Notes under the pieces: generated by a model
Told to the model about the DNA's origin: nothing
Databases searched by the model: none
The model's input: only the letters and a program-made list of their open reading frames with translations
Translations under genes and position numbers: made by a program
Origin: Sphingomonas sp. S1-29
Lineage (GTDB): Bacteria; Pseudomonadota; Alphaproteobacteria; Sphingomonadales; Sphingomonadaceae
Length of the DNA stretch: 64,000 nt
Reading direction: 5' to 3'
Assembly (NCBI RefSeq): GCF_026167545.1
Contig: NZ_CP110678.1
Coordinates: 1,547,501 to 1,611,500, forward strand
In this document: piece after piece, positions 50,165-59,936 of the stretch
Position numbering within the stretch: the stretch's first letter is position 1
How the letters are laid out: each line of letters starts with the position of its first letter

Positions 50165-51465
50165 GCGCGCGGCTGCTGCTGGGCGCGTTGCTGGTCGCAT
50201 CGCCCGCCGCGGCCGAACCGGTGCGCGAGGCGACGCAGGCGCAGCTTCCCGCGCTGATGACGCTGTACCGCGATCTCCACGCGACCCCCGAGCTCAGCCT
50301 GCAGGAGGCCAAGACCGCGGCGAAGCTGGCCAAGCTCGCGCGCGACGCGGGGTTCGAGGTGACCGAACGCGTCGGCGGCCACGGCGTCGTCGCGGTACTG
50401 CGCAACGGGCCGGGGCCGGTGCTGCTCATCCGCACCGATACCGACGGACTGCCGGTGACCGAAGCGACCGGGCTGCCCTTCGCCTCGAAGGCTCGCGCGA
50501 CAACCGCGGAGGGCACCGAGACCGGCGTGATGCACGCCTGCGGCCACGACACGCATATGACCGCCTGGGTCGGTGCGATGCGCAACCTCTCCAAGATGAA
50601 GGGCCTATGGTCGGGCACTTTGGTGATGATCGCGCAGCCCGCCGAGGAGAAGGGCGCGGGTGCCAAGGCGATGCTCGACGACGGGCTCTACACGCGTTTC
50701 CCCAAGCCCAGCCACGCGATCGCCTTCCACGACAGCGCGACGATGGCGGCGGGGACGCTGGCGGTACGCGCTGGGCATATGATGGCCAATGTCGATTCGG
50801 TCGATGTCGTGGTGCGCGGGATCGGCGGACATGGCGCCTACCCTGCGACGACCAAGGACCCGGTGGTGCTGGGCGCGCGGATCGTCGGCGCGCTGCAGAC
50901 GCTGGTGAGCCGCGAGAACGACCCGCAGCAGCCCGCAGTTGTGACCGTCGGCAGCTTTCGCGGCGGCACGTCGCACAACATCATTTCCGACGAAGCGACG
51001 CTGCTGATCACGGTGCGCAGCTATTCGGACGAGGTGCGGCAGAAATTGCTCGCGGGCATCGCGCGGATCGCGCGCGGCGAGGCGATCGCGGCGGGCATTC
51101 CCGATGACCGGATGCCGGTGGTGACGGTGCGGACAGATTATACCCCGGCGACGTTCAACACCGAGGCGCTGTCGGGACAGATGAAGGCGTTGTTTACCCA
51201 GCGCTTCGGCGCCGAGCGCGTGCCCGAAGTCCCAGCGGTGATGGTGGGCGAAGACTTCAGCCGCTATTATCTCGCCGACAAGCAGATCGAAAGCGTGCTG
51301 TTCTGGGTGGGCGGCGTTCCCAAGGACAAATGGGCAGCGGCGCAGGCTGGCGGCGCGGCATTACCATCGCTCCACAGCGCGACGTGGGCGCCCGATGCCG
51401 AGGCGGTGATCGGCACCGCTGCCGAAGCCACCACCGCCGCGGCGCTCGATATCCTCAAGCGATAG
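50161..51465 (+). CDS. M20 family amidohydrolase, exported
   Basis: A 434-residue zinc hydrolase with a signal peptide (LLLGALLVASPAAA, residues 5-18). Family motifs: LHATPELSLQEAKTA near residues 40-54, LLIRTDTDGLPV near residues 89-100 (first metal Asp), MHACGHDTHM near residues 123-132, AQPAEEKGAGAKAML (catalytic Glu pair) near residues 159-173, and GGHGAYPATTKDP. It resembles IAA-amino acid or N-acyl-L-amino acid amidohydrolases; substrate unknown. Confidence 0.9.
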   Translation: MSARLLLGALLVASPAAAEPVREATQAQLPALMTLYRDLHATPELSLQEAKTAAKLAKLARDAGFEVTERVGGHGVVAVLRNGPGPVLLIRTDTDGLPVTEATGLPFASKARATTAEGTETGVMHACGHDTHMTAWVGAMRNLSKMKGLWSGTLVMIAQPAEEKGAGAKAMLDDGLYTRFPKPSHAIAFHDSATMAAGTLAVRAGHMMANVDSVDVVVRGIGGHGAYPATTKDPVVLGARIVGALQTLVSRENDPQQPAVVTVGSFRGGTSHNIISDEATLLITVRSYSDEVRQKLLAGIARIARGEAIAAGIPDDRMPVVTVRTDYTPATFNTEALSGQMKALFTQRFGAERVPEVPAVMVGEDFSRYYLADKQIESVLFWVGGVPKDKWAAAQAGGAALPSLHSATWAPDAEAVIGTAAEATTAAALDILKR

Positions 51466-51534
51466 CCTGCTGGCCCGCCGAGTGCCGTTGTCCCGCGCAT
51501 AGTCGTACGCGCGAAACAACGGCTCCAGCGCCGG

Positions 51535-51831
51535 TCAGACGCTGCGCAAGCTTGCCTCGGCGGCTTCGTCGAAGCCCGACGAAGGCGCGGGCTCGTCGCC
51601 CACGCCCGGTTGGGTCAATGCCGGGACATCCGACGCATCCATCGACTCGTCGAGCCCGCGATCGAGCTTGGCTTCGCAATCATCGGGATCGTCTTCGAGT
51701 CGCTCGGCAATCGCCGCGTCGCTACCGGCATCGGCCGAGCCCGCGGGCTGTTCCTCGTTCGCGGGGTCGCCGGGGGCCACCGACAGGCTGTCGATCGCTG
51801 CGTCGTCGATTGGAAGTTCGCCCTGAGCCAT
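51535..51831 (-). CDS. Small acidic protein, unknown
   Basis: A 98-residue protein very rich in Asp, Glu, Ala, Pro and Ser (PDDCEAKLDRGLDESMDASD), probably disordered. GAAAGGT lies before the ATG at 51831. No family recognised. It follows the BI-1 gene's terminator on the same strand, so it probably has its own promoter near 51840-51890. Confidence 0.6.
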   Translation of the reverse strand: MAQGELPIDDAAIDSLSVAPGDPANEEQPAGSADAGSDAAIAERLEDDPDDCEAKLDRGLDESMDASDVPALTQPGVGDEPAPSSGFDEAAEASLRSV

Positions 51832-51890
51832 CACGGTACCTTTCAGATGATAAGCCGCTTCAACGAAGCGAGAGCCAGCCACGTTCCATG

Positions 51891-51929
51891 AAAAAGGGGC
51901 CCGGCGATCACTCGCCGGGCCCCCGTTTT
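51891..51929 (-). terminator. Rho-independent terminator (minus strand)
   Basis: Read on the minus strand: GGGGGCCCGGCGA-GTGA-TCGCCGGGCCCC followed by TTTTT. A strong stem 18 bases after the BI-1 gene stop. Confidence 0.9.
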
Positions 51930-51946
51930 CGCTGGGTTGCCGCCGC

Positions 51947-52693
51947 TTATTCGCGGTTGCCACCGAACAGCCGAAGGATGAACAGGAACATGTTGATGAA
52001 GTCGAGGTAGAGGCTCAGCGCCCCCAGGATCACGACCTTGCCCTGCATGTCGGTACCGGCGACATGGGCATACATGCTCTTGATCTTCTGCGTGTCGTAC
52101 GCGGTCAGACCCGCGAAGATCAGCACGCCCGCGATCGAGATGATCAAGTTCATCACGCCCGACTGCAGGAAGATGTTGATCACGCTCGCGACGATCAGAC
52201 CGACCAGACCCATGATCAGGAAGGTGCCGAATGCCGACAGGTCCTTCTTGGTGGTGTAGCCGAACAGGCTGAGGCCTGCGAAGCCCGCGGCGGTGGCGAA
52301 GAACGCACCCGCGATCGACGTGCCCGAATAGACCAGGAAGATCGTCGACAGCGACAAGCCCATCAGGACCGCGAAGCCCCAATACAGCATCTGCAGCGTT
52401 GCGGTGGACATCCGGTTCTGTCCGAAGCTCATCGCGAACACGACCGCCAGCGGCGACAGCACGATGATCCACTTCAGGATGCCGCCACCCATCATGATCT
52501 GCGCGGCGGGCGATTCCATGCCACCCCACGAGAACAGCATCGCGACGATGCCCGTCAGCAACACGCCCGAGGTCATGTAGTTGTAGACCGAAAGCATATA
52601 GGACCGCAGCCCCGCATCATACGCATCGGTGCGCGTACCTGCGCCCGTCGCATACGGTGCGGCGGTCGTACGGGGATCCGACCAATTTGCCAT
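51947..52693 (-). CDS. Bax inhibitor-1/YccA family membrane protein
   Basis: A 248-residue protein with seven hydrophobic helices. The N-terminal 30 residues are polar, then AGLRSYMLSVYNYMTSGVLL near residues 27-46, and the family motif region GVLIFAGLTAYDTQKIKSMY near residues 187-206 with the conserved Asp of the calcium-leak channel family. It may bind or modulate FtsH, as E. coli YccA does. AAAGGAG lies before the ATG. Confidence 0.93.
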   Translation of the reverse strand: MANWSDPRTTAAPYATGAGTRTDAYDAGLRSYMLSVYNYMTSGVLLTGIVAMLFSWGGMESPAAQIMMGGGILKWIIVLSPLAVVFAMSFGQNRMSTATLQMLYWGFAVLMGLSLSTIFLVYSGTSIAGAFFATAAGFAGLSLFGYTTKKDLSAFGTFLIMGLVGLIVASVINIFLQSGVMNLIISIAGVLIFAGLTAYDTQKIKSMYAHVAGTDMQGKVVILGALSLYLDFINMFLFILRLFGGNRE

Positions 52694-52808
52694 TGTGAAC
52701 TCCTTTGCCCGGCACGCTTGCCGGAATAACAGGAATATCGGGTGAAACCCCCGCCAATTCAAGCGAAACCGGGTCGCGTCGGCATAGATTCGGGGGTAAT
52801 CGGGCGCG

Positions 52809-53348
52809 ATGCATCGCCTGTTCGTCGGCCTTCGCCCGCCCTTGGCGGTGCGCGAGCAGCTCCTCGCCGCGATGGAGGGCGTGGTCGGCGCGCGCTGGCA
52901 GGACGACGACCAGCTCCACGTCACGTTGCGCTTCATCGGCGAGGTCGAGCGGCCGGTGGCCGAGGATATCGCGGTGGCGCTGGGATCGGTACATGCCGCC
53001 CCGTTGACGCTTTCGATCGACGGGGTCGGACAGTTCGATAGGCGCGGGCGGCCCAACAGCCTCTGGCCGGGGGTGCGCTCGGCCGAGCCGATCACGCGGC
53101 TGCACCGCAAGATCGACCAGGCTCTGGTGCGGATCGGCCTGCCGCCCGAGGGCCGCGCCTATCTGCCGCACATCACGCTGGCGCGGATCGGTGGCGGCGC
53201 GGGACCGGTCGAGGGGTTCCTCGCCGACCATGCGGCGCTGGCGAGCGCGCCGTTCGCGCTCGATCATTTCCTGCTGTTCGAAAGCACGCTGGGCAGCGAC
53301 GGGGCGACTTACGAGACGATAGCGCGCTACCCGCTAAGCGGCGCATAG
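52809..53348 (+). CDS. thpR: RNA 2',3'-cyclic phosphodiesterase (2'-5' RNA ligase family)
   Basis: A 179-residue 2H phosphoesterase. Two catalytic His-x-Thr motifs: QLHVTLRFIGEV near residues 36-47 and YLPHITLARIG near residues 119-129. It begins HRLFVGLRPP, typical of the family. It opens cyclic phosphates on RNA ends. It is divergent from the BI-1 gene with a 115-base gap. Confidence 0.93.
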   Translation: MHRLFVGLRPPLAVREQLLAAMEGVVGARWQDDDQLHVTLRFIGEVERPVAEDIAVALGSVHAAPLTLSIDGVGQFDRRGRPNSLWPGVRSAEPITRLHRKIDQALVRIGLPPEGRAYLPHITLARIGGGAGPVEGFLADHAALASAPFALDHFLLFESTLGSDGATYETIARYPLSGA

Positions 53349-53448
53349 CCCGGTAAAACGCCAGCTTTCGTTTCGTTCATGAAACCGTTCGGGGCGGTGC
53401 GGCGTTAACGGGGTCGGTTTCAAGTGAAGTAGATGGAGTAGTATCCCG

Positions 53449-53760
53449 ATGCGTAACATCATGATGGCGGTTGCCGCCGCGAGCCTGATCGCCCCCGTCG
53501 CGGTGGTCATCCCCACCGACAAGGCCGAGGCATCGGCACAGAAGCGCAGCAAATATCGCGAATGGCGCGGTCGCGACGGCAAGCGCTATTGCCGCAAGCC
53601 CGACGGCACCACTGGCCTGGTGGTCGGCGGCGTCGCCGGCGCGCTGGTGGGTCGCACGATCGACACGCGCGGCGACCGTACGCTGGGCACGCTGGTTGGT
53701 GCCGGCGCGGGCGCGGTTGCCGGACGCGCGATCGAGCGCGGCGCGAGCAAGTGCCGCTGA
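53449..53760 (+). CDS. Exported glycine-zipper 2TM protein
   Basis: A 103-residue protein with a signal-like N-terminus (MMAVAAASLIAPVAVVIPTD), a basic stretch (QKRSKYREWRGRDGKRYCRK) and the module CRKPDGTTGLVVGGVAGALVG plus a second glycine zipper ending in Cys-Arg. The C-terminal module is closely similar to that of the protein at 12601 (CRRNDGTTGLIVGGLAGGVL). A terminator follows. Confidence 0.83.
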   Translation: MRNIMMAVAAASLIAPVAVVIPTDKAEASAQKRSKYREWRGRDGKRYCRKPDGTTGLVVGGVAGALVGRTIDTRGDRTLGTLVGAGAGAVAGRAIERGASKCR

Positions 53761-53785
53761 GCGAGCGGTTTTGCCGTTAGAGAAG

Positions 53786-53820
53786 GGGGTGGGAGGCGCA
53801 AGCCTCCCGCTCCCTTTTTC
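53786..53820 (+). terminator. Rho-independent terminator
   Basis: GGGAGGC-GCAA-GCCTCCC, then GCTCCCTTTTTC: a stem and T-run 30 bases after the glycine-zipper gene. Confidence 0.75.
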
Positions 53821-53850
53821 GTTGGGGGGTAGGCGGCGCCTACAGCCGCT

Positions 53851-53947
53851 CGTCACCCTGGACTTGTTCCGGGGTCCACCGTGCCGCAAGAGCCTCGGGT
53901 GGCAGCGTCTGCCCAACCCTGGACCCCGGACCAAGTCCGGGGTGACG
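53851..53947. repeat. E-type inverted repeat
   Basis: Arms CGTCACCCTGGACTTGTTCC... (53851-53878) and ...GGACCAAGTCCGGGGTGACG (53920-53947) match over 28 bases with two mismatches. The 41-base centre is unremarkable. It lies 53 bases before the glycosyltransferase start. Sequences of this kind are common intergenic repeats in sphingomonads. Only one copy is seen here. Confidence 0.75.
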
Positions 53948-54000
53948 AACGGGGGTGCTACGGTAACGCGCTGTTACGCTTGTGCGGCTAACACCCCCTC

Positions 54001-55179
54001 ATGCTCCGCGTTCTCACTCTCGCCAGCCTCTTCCCCGACGCGACCCGCCCCAATTTCGGCGTGTTCGTCGAGCGCCAGACGCTCGGGCTGGCCGCCCTGC
54101 CCGATCTAGCGGTTCGCGTGGTCGCGCCGATCGGATTGCCCCCCTTCCCGCTATCGCGCCACCCGCGATACGCGCCGCTGGCCGGCTTACCGCTGGCCGA
54201 AAGCTGGAAGGGCCTTCGCATCGAGCGGCCACGCTTCGTCAATCTGCCGGCGACCGGCGGGCGGTTTCATGCCGTGATGCTCGCACGCGCGCTGGTGCCG
54301 GTACTGGCGCGCATCCGGGCCGAGTTCGCGTTCGACGTGATCGATGCCTCATTCTTCTTTCCTGATGGGCCCGCGGCGGTTGCGCTGGGCAAGCGTTTCG
54401 GGGTGCCGGTGTCGATCAAGGCGCGCGGGGCCGATATCCATCACTGGGGCAATGCGCCTGCGACCGCGCCCCAGGTCCGCGCCGCGGCGCTCGCCGCCGA
54501 CGGGGTGCTCGCGGTGAGTGAGGCGATGCGTGGCGACCTGATTGCGCTGGGGGTGCCGGCGGAAAAGGTGCGCGTGCACCATACCGGGGTCGATCAGGCG
54601 CGGTTCGTGCCGATCGATCGCGACGCCGCCAAGGCGCGGCTGGGGGTCACAGGGCCGCTCGTCGTGTCGGTGGGGGCGCTGATCGCGCGCAAGGGGCACG
54701 CTATCGTCATCGACGCGGTGGCGCGGCTGGCCGGGGTGTCGTTGCTCATCGCGGGAGACGGGCCCGATCGTGCGGCGTTGCAGGCGCGGATCGATGCCGC
54801 GGGGGTCGGTGATCGGGTGCGATTGCTGGGCAGCGTGCCGCATGACGATTTGCCCGCGTTGCTCGGCGCCGCCGATGTAATGGCGCTGGCCTCGTCTTCG
54901 GAGGGGCTGGCGAATGCCTGGGTCGAGGCGCTGGCGAGCGGGACGCCGATCGTGATCACCGATGCGGGGGGCGCCGCCGAGGTGGTCGACCGGCCCGCGG
55001 CGGGGCGGATCGTCGCGCGGACGGTGGAGGGGTTTGTCGAGGGAATCGCGGCGGTGTTGGCCGAGGCGCCCGATGTCGGGGCGGTGCGTGCGGCGGCGGC
55101 CCGGTTTACGTGGGAGCGGAATGCGAAAGCGCTGCGGGCGCATTTGGCGGGATTGGTCGAGGCCTACCGTTCGTCCTGA
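54001..55179 (+). CDS. Glycosyltransferase family 4 protein
   Basis: A 392-residue GT-B enzyme. N-terminal TLASLFPDATRPNFGVFVER near residues 6-25, a KARGADIHHWG loop near residue 141, the donor-binding hinge VVSVGALIARKGHAIVIDAV near residues 221-240, LLIAGDGPDRAAL, and the C-terminal ASSSEGLANAWVEALASGTP near residues 299-318 (E-x7-E motif). The acceptor is unknown; cell-surface polysaccharide is likely. The last residues (YRSS) and stop come from a D-type repeat. Confidence 0.9.
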   Translation: MLRVLTLASLFPDATRPNFGVFVERQTLGLAALPDLAVRVVAPIGLPPFPLSRHPRYAPLAGLPLAESWKGLRIERPRFVNLPATGGRFHAVMLARALVPVLARIRAEFAFDVIDASFFFPDGPAAVALGKRFGVPVSIKARGADIHHWGNAPATAPQVRAAALAADGVLAVSEAMRGDLIALGVPAEKVRVHHTGVDQARFVPIDRDAAKARLGVTGPLVVSVGALIARKGHAIVIDAVARLAGVSLLIAGDGPDRAALQARIDAAGVGDRVRLLGSVPHDDLPALLGAADVMALASSSEGLANAWVEALASGTPIVITDAGGAAEVVDRPAAGRIVARTVEGFVEGIAAVLAEAPDVGAVRAAAARFTWERNAKALRAHLAGLVEAYRSS

Positions 55180-55254
55180 GCTTGTCGAAGGACGGCTCTT
55201 CTTCTTCCCGGCGGGAAGAGAAGGACGGTGCTTCGACAAGCTCAGCACGAACGG
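55167..55254. repeat. D-type inverted repeat overlapping the glycosyltransferase stop
   Basis: Left arm CCGTTCGTCCTGAGCTTGTC... (55167-55190) and right arm ...GACAAGCTCAGCACGAACGG (55231-55254) match over 24 bases with one mismatch. The TGA inside the left arm (55177-55179) is the stop codon of the glycosyltransferase. A second, larger D-type element is at 61991. Confidence 0.85.
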
Positions 55255-55311
55255 GGAGAGGGCGGCCCCCTACTCGCCAACGAGGAGCGGATATCCCCTC
55301 CCCGCTCCGCC

Positions 55312-56880
55312 TTATTCCGCCGCTTCAGCCAGCGGCGCATCCTTCCACACCAACACCGGCTTGCGCGCCGCCAGCGTCTCGTCGAGCCGCCGCCTTGGCG
55401 CGAAGTGCGGCGCCGATTTCAGCGACGGATCGGCCGCCTTGGCGCGTTCGGCGACCGAGCGCAGCGCGCCGATGAACTGGTCGAGCGCGGCCTTGCTTTC
55501 GGTTTCGGTGGGTTCGACGAGCATCGCGCCATGGACGACCAGCGGGAAATACACCGTCATCGGGTGGAAGCCCTCGTCGATCAGCCCCTTGGCGACGTCG
55601 AGCGTCGAGAAGCCCTCGGCCAGATTATCGTCGCTCAACAAGGCTTCGTGCATGCACGGCCCCGACCCGGCGAACGGCGCGTCGAGCGTGCCCTCGAGGC
55701 TCCGCAGCACGTAATTGGCGTTGAGCACCGCATCCTCGGCCACCTGGCGCAGGCCGTCGGCGCCGTGGCTCATGATGTAGCTCAGCGCGCGGGTGAACAT
55801 CCCCATCTGGCCGTGGAACGCGACCATCCGGCCGAAGGCGCTGGCGTGATGATCCTGCGCATTTTCCTCCTCGACCAGGGCGAAGCCCTCGTCGGTCTTT
55901 TCGACGAAGGGCAAGGGCGCGAAGGGGGTCAGCGCCTTCGAGAACACCACTGGCCCCGAGCCCGGCCCGCCGCCGCCATGCGGGGTCGAGAAGGTCTTGT
56001 GCAGGTTGATGTGCATCGCATCGACGCCGAGATCGCCGGGACGCACGCGACCGACGATCGCGTTGAAGTTCGCGCCGTCGCAATAGACGAAGCCGCCCGC
56101 GGCATGGACCATGTCCGAAATCTCGCGCAGGTCGCGCTCGAACAGGCCGCAGGTGTTGGGGTTGGTGATCATCACCCCCGCGACATCGGGGCCGAGCCGT
56201 GCCTTCATCGCCGCGACGTCGACGCGGCCCTCGGGCGTGGCGGGCACGTCCTCGACCTTGTAGCCGGCAAAGGCCGCGGTCGCGGGGTTGGTGCCGTGCG
56301 CGCTTTCGGGGACGAGGATCACCTGGCGCGCGTCACCGCGTGCCTCGAGCGCGGCGCGGATCGCGAGGATGCCGCAAAGTTCGCCATGCGCGCCCGCCTT
56401 GGGGCTCATCGCGACCGAATCCATGCCGGTAAGCGTCACCAGCCAATGCTGCAATTCGTGGATCAGCCCGAGCGCACCCTGCACGGTATCGACCGGCTGG
56501 AGCGGGTGGATGTCGGCGAAGCCGGGAAGCCGCGCCATCTTCTCGTTCAGCCGCGGATTATGCTTCATCGTGCACGAGCCGAGCGGGAAGAAGCCCAGGT
56601 CGATGCCGTAATTCTGGCGGCTGAGCCGGGTGTAGTGGCGCACCGTCTCGGGCTCCGACAGCCCGGGCAGGCCGATCGGCTTGGCGCGCGCGAGCTTGCC
56701 CAGGCGGCTGGTGCCCTTGGGGGTCTCGGGCAGGTCGACGCCGCACGTCGTGTCGCTGCCGATCTCGAAGATCAGCGCTTCCTCGAGCATCAGCGCGCGG
56801 TTGCCGGTGAAGGTCGCGGCGGCGGCGGTGCCGCCGCTGCCCATTTCGGGCTTCCATCCGCTCTGGTTGATCGCACTCAT
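55312..56880 (-). CDS. gcvPB: Glycine dehydrogenase (decarboxylating) subunit 2
   Basis: PLP-binding half of the split P-protein of the glycine cleavage system (522 aa). The Schiff-base Lys lies in [21 protein letters not shown] near residues 274-294. [20 protein letters not shown] near residues 89-108 and [12 protein letters not shown] are family hallmarks. The start overlaps the gcvPA stop (ATGA). It is the last gene of the gcv operon. Confidence 0.96.
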   Translation of the reverse strand: MSAINQSGWKPEMGSGGTAAAATFTGNRALMLEEALIFEIGSDTTCGVDLPETPKGTSRLGKLARAKPIGLPGLSEPETVRHYTRLSRQNYGIDLGFFPLGSCTMKHNPRLNEKMARLPGFADIHPLQPVDTVQGALGLIHELQHWLVTLTGMDSVAMSPKAGAHGELCGILAIRAALEARGDARQVILVPESAHGTNPATAAFAGYKVEDVPATPEGRVDVAAMKARLGPDVAGVMITNPNTCGLFERDLREISDMVHAAGGFVYCDGANFNAIVGRVRPGDLGVDAMHINLHKTFSTPHGGGGPGSGPVVFSKALTPFAPLPFVEKTDEGFALVEEENAQDHHASAFGRMVAFHGQMGMFTRALSYIMSHGADGLRQVAEDAVLNANYVLRSLEGTLDAPFAGSGPCMHEALLSDDNLAEGFSTLDVAKGLIDEGFHPMTVYFPLVVHGAMLVEPTETESKAALDQFIGALRSVAERAKAADPSLKSAPHFAPRRRLDETLAARKPVLVWKDAPLAEAAE

Positions 56881-58235
56881 GCCAGCACCTCCTCAAGCGC
56901 GCGCGCCAGCGCTTCGACATCCTGCGCGGTGGCGGTTTCGGTAACCGCGACGACCAGCCCGTTCTGCAGATCGGGCGCGTCTGGATATAGACGGCCCAAA
57001 GACACCCCGGCGAGGATGCCGCGATCGGCGAGCGTGCGCACCACCGGCCGTGCTTCCTTCGACAGCTTCAGCGTGAATTCGTTGAAGAAGGTTGGCGTCA
57101 CCAACTCGACGCCGGCAAGCTGTGCCAGCCGGTCGGCGGCGGCGCTGGCGGCGAGGTGGTTGGCCTCGGCCAGCCCGCGCAGGCCCTTTTCACCCAGCAA
57201 CGTCATGTGGATCGAGAAGGCGAGCGCGCACAGCCCCGAATTGGTGCAGATGTTCGACGTCGCCTTTTCGCGGCGGATATGCTGCTCGCGCGTCGACAGC
57301 GTCAGCACGAAGCCGCGCTTGCCCTCGGCATCCTGAGTCTGGCCGCAGAGCCGCCCGGGCATCTGGCGGACATATTTCTCCTTGCAGCCGAACAGCCCGA
57401 CATAAGGGCCGCCGAATTGCAGCCCGACGCCGAGCGACTGGCCTTCGCCGACGACGATGTCGGCGCCCATCTCGCCCGGGCTACGGATCGCGCCCAATGC
57501 CACCGGTTCGGTGACGACTGCGATCAACAGCGCCTTCTTGACCTGGCAGGCGGCAGCAAGTTCGGACAGGTCGCCGATGCGCCCCAGAATGTCGGGATAT
57601 TGCACCACCACGCACGAGGTATCGTCGTCGATCCGCGCGATCAGGTCGGCGGTGTCGGGATCGGCGTCGAGCGTCGGCGCTGCGGTTTCGAGCACGTCGC
57701 CGGTGAACTTGGCCATCGTGTTGGCGACCGAGACATAATGCGGGTGGAGCCCCGAAGAGACGATCGCCTTGGCCCGCTTGGTCACGCGCCGCGCCATCGT
57801 GATCGCTTCCCAGCACGCGGTCGACCCGTCGTACATCGATGCGTTGGCGACGTCGGTGCCGAGCAGCCGCGCGACCTGCGTCTGGAACTCGAACAGCATC
57901 TGCAGCGTGCCCTGCGCGATTTCGGGCTGATACGGCGTGTAGGCGGTCAGGAACTCGCCGCGCTGGATCAAGTGATCGACGCTGGCGGGGACATGATGGC
58001 GATACGCGCCGCAGCCCAGGAAGAACGGCACTTCGCCGGCGACGGTGTTCTGGCGTGCGAGCGCGGTGAGGTGGCGTTCGACCGCGAGTTCGCTGGCATG
58101 GCCGGGAAGCCCGTGGATCGGGCCGTCGAGCCGGGCGGCTTGCGGCACGTCGACGAACAGGTCGTCGATGCTGGCGGCACCGATCGTGGCAAGCATCGCG
58201 CTGCGATCGTCGGTCGTGAGCGGGAGGTAGCGCAT
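56877..58235 (-). CDS. gcvPA: Glycine dehydrogenase (decarboxylating) subunit 1
   Basis: N-terminal half of the P-protein (452 aa). It begins [20 protein letters not shown] and carries [19 protein letters not shown] near residues 72-90, [20 protein letters not shown] near residues 93-112 and [20 protein letters not shown] near residues 267-286. The split alpha2beta2 form is typical of this lineage. A B-type repeat separates it from gcvH. Confidence 0.96.
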   Translation of the reverse strand: MRYLPLTTDDRSAMLATIGAASIDDLFVDVPQAARLDGPIHGLPGHASELAVERHLTALARQNTVAGEVPFFLGCGAYRHHVPASVDHLIQRGEFLTAYTPYQPEIAQGTLQMLFEFQTQVARLLGTDVANASMYDGSTACWEAITMARRVTKRAKAIVSSGLHPHYVSVANTMAKFTGDVLETAAPTLDADPDTADLIARIDDDTSCVVVQYPDILGRIGDLSELAAACQVKKALLIAVVTEPVALGAIRSPGEMGADIVVGEGQSLGVGLQFGGPYVGLFGCKEKYVRQMPGRLCGQTQDAEGKRGFVLTLSTREQHIRREKATSNICTNSGLCALAFSIHMTLLGEKGLRGLAEANHLAASAAADRLAQLAGVELVTPTFFNEFTLKLSKEARPVVRTLADRGILAGVSLGRLYPDAPDLQNGLVVAVTETATAQDVEALARALEEVLA

Positions 58236-58250
58236 TCTTGGTTCCTGCTG

Positions 58251-58347
58251 TCCCCCTCCCGCTTGCGGGAGGGGTTAGGGGAGGGCTTGTGAGGGGCGCC
58301 CTTCAGACAGGCCCTCCCCCAACCCCTCCCGCAAGCGGGAGGGGGGC
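58251..58347. repeat. B-type inverted repeat inside the gcv operon
   Basis: Arms CCCCCTCCCGCTTGCGGGAG (left) and CTCCCGCAAGCGGGAGGGGG (right), with inner GGGGAGGGCTTGT and ACAGGCCCTCCCCC. It almost exactly matches the element in the his operon in ends and length. It lies between gcvH and gcvPA and could alter message stability or act as an attenuating hairpin. Confidence 0.85.
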
Positions 58348-58353
58348 TTTCGA

Positions 58354-58725
58354 TTACAAACCGCTCACGAATTCCTTGTACGCGGCTTCGTCCATCAGGC
58401 CTTCGAGCTCGGACGGGTGCGTCAGGCGCAGCTTGAAGAACCAGCCCTCGCCCTCGGGGTCCGAATTCACCAGGCTGGGATCGTCGACCAGCGCGGGGTT
58501 GCCCTGCGTGACGGTGCCCGAGACCGGGGCATAGACGTCGCTGGCGGCCTTGACCGATTCGACCACCGCGGCCTCCCCGCCCTTGGCGACTTCGCGGCCC
58601 TCGTCGGGGACTTCGACGAACACGATGTCGCCGAGCTGGCCTTGCGCATAGTCGGTGATGCCGACGGTCGCGCCGTCGCCATCGACGTCGATCCATTCGT
58701 GATCGGAGGTGTAGTGACGGCTCAT
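58354..58725 (-). CDS. gcvH: Glycine cleavage system H protein
   Basis: Lipoyl carrier of the glycine cleavage system (123 aa). The lipoylated Lys59 lies in [20 protein letters not shown]-terminal [20 protein letters not shown] and C-terminal [20 protein letters not shown] are standard. The ATG overlaps the gcvT stop (ATGA). Confidence 0.97.
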   Translation of the reverse strand: MSRHYTSDHEWIDVDGDGATVGITDYAQGQLGDIVFVEVPDEGREVAKGGEAAVVESVKAASDVYAPVSGTVTQGNPALVDDPSLVNSDPEGEGWFFKLRLTHPSELEGLMDEAAYKEFVSGL

Positions 58726-59876
58726 TTGGAGGCTCCCCTGCGGATATAGCGGTGCGCGACGAACGGCATCGGCACGATTTGCGCCTGATGCAGCTTGCCG
58801 CGTTGTGACAGGCTGAGGTTGGTACCCGGCACCGCGAGCGCGGCGGGGACATAGGCCATCGCGATCGGCTGGCCGACGCTGGGAGCGAAGCCGCCCGAGG
58901 TGACGCGGCCGATCGTTTCGCCGGAGGCATCGACCACCGATGCACCCTCGCGCACCGGCTGGCGCCCCTCGACGATCAGCCCGACGCGCTTGAGCGCCGA
59001 ACCGTGCTCGCGCTCGCCCAGGATACGCTCGGCACCCATGAAGCCGCCCTCCTCACGCCGGCGCTTCGACAGCGCGAAGCCGAGATCGGCGGCGACCGGC
59101 GTGGTTTCGGGATCGAGGTCGTGGCCGTAGAGCGGCAAGCCGGCTTCGAGCCGAAGCGAATCGCGCGCGCCAAGCCCGATCGGCTTCACCTCGGGCTGGT
59201 TCGCCAGCGCATCGGCAAAGCCCTGCACGGCGTCGGCGGGTACCGAGATCTCATACCCGTCCTCGCCGGTATAGCCCGATCGGCTGACCCACAGCGCGAC
59301 GCCGTTCCACGCGAACGCGCCGGCGGTCATGAACACCAGATCGGCGACTCCGGGCACCAGCCGCTCGACCGCGTCGACCGCCTTGGGCCCCTGCACCGCG
59401 ACCAGCGCGTGCTCGTCCATATGGTTGATCGTGATGTCGTCGGGCAGATGCTCGCGCAGATAGCCGAGATCCTCGTATTTGGTCGCGCCGTTGACCACGA
59501 CATACAGGTCGCCGCCGGGCAGCCGCGTTACCATCAGGTCGTCGAGGATGCCGCCATCCTCGGCGAGCAGCAGCGAATAGCGGATGCGGTTGGTGCCGAG
59601 CCCCTTGATGTCGCCGGGCAGCAGCGCCTCGAGCGCGGCATCGGCACCTTCGCCCTCGATCCGCAGCTGGCCCATATGGCTGACATCGAACAGCCCGGCG
59701 CTTTCGCGCACCCACAGATGCTCGGCCATGATGCCGTCATATTGGATCGGCATGTGATAGCCCGCGAACTCGACCATCCGCGCGCCGCGATCGCGATGCC
59801 AGGCATCGAGCGGCAACGTTTCGATTGCCGGGGTTTCGGGCGCCTCGGTCGGTTCGTCGATGACGTGGTCGCTCAT
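58722..59876 (-). CDS. gcvT: Glycine cleavage system aminomethyltransferase (T protein)
   Basis: Transfers the aminomethyl carbon to tetrahydrofolate (384 aa). [20 protein letters not shown] near residues 38-57, [18 protein letters not shown] near residues 62-79, [14 protein letters not shown] near residues 208-221 and [20 protein letters not shown] near residues 242-261 are family hallmarks. The N-terminal 20 residues are a Pro/Thr/Glu extension. The ATG at 59876 is preferred over 59930, which lies in the riboswitch leader. Confidence 0.96.
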   Translation of the reverse strand: MSDHVIDEPTEAPETPAIETLPLDAWHRDRGARMVEFAGYHMPIQYDGIMAEHLWVRESAGLFDVSHMGQLRIEGEGADAALEALLPGDIKGLGTNRIRYSLLLAEDGGILDDLMVTRLPGGDLYVVVNGATKYEDLGYLREHLPDDITINHMDEHALVAVQGPKAVDAVERLVPGVADLVFMTAGAFAWNGVALWVSRSGYTGEDGYEISVPADAVQGFADALANQPEVKPIGLGARDSLRLEAGLPLYGHDLDPETTPVAADLGFALSKRRREEGGFMGAERILGEREHGSALKRVGLIVEGRQPVREGASVVDASGETIGRVTSGGFAPSVGQPIAMAYVPAALAVPGTNLSLSQRGKLHQAQIVPMPFVAHRYIRRGASK

Positions 59877-59936
59877 GGGATTCCTCGGATCAAAGGGGTG
59901 CACGACGATGCTGCCGCTTGCGCGCCGCACCGGTCG

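Noticed and set aside
55228-57336. 702-residue open frame on the plus strand across gcvPB and gcvPA
   Set aside because: Antisense to two clear glycine decarboxylase subunits. Composition is His/Arg/Gln-rich and no motif is visible.
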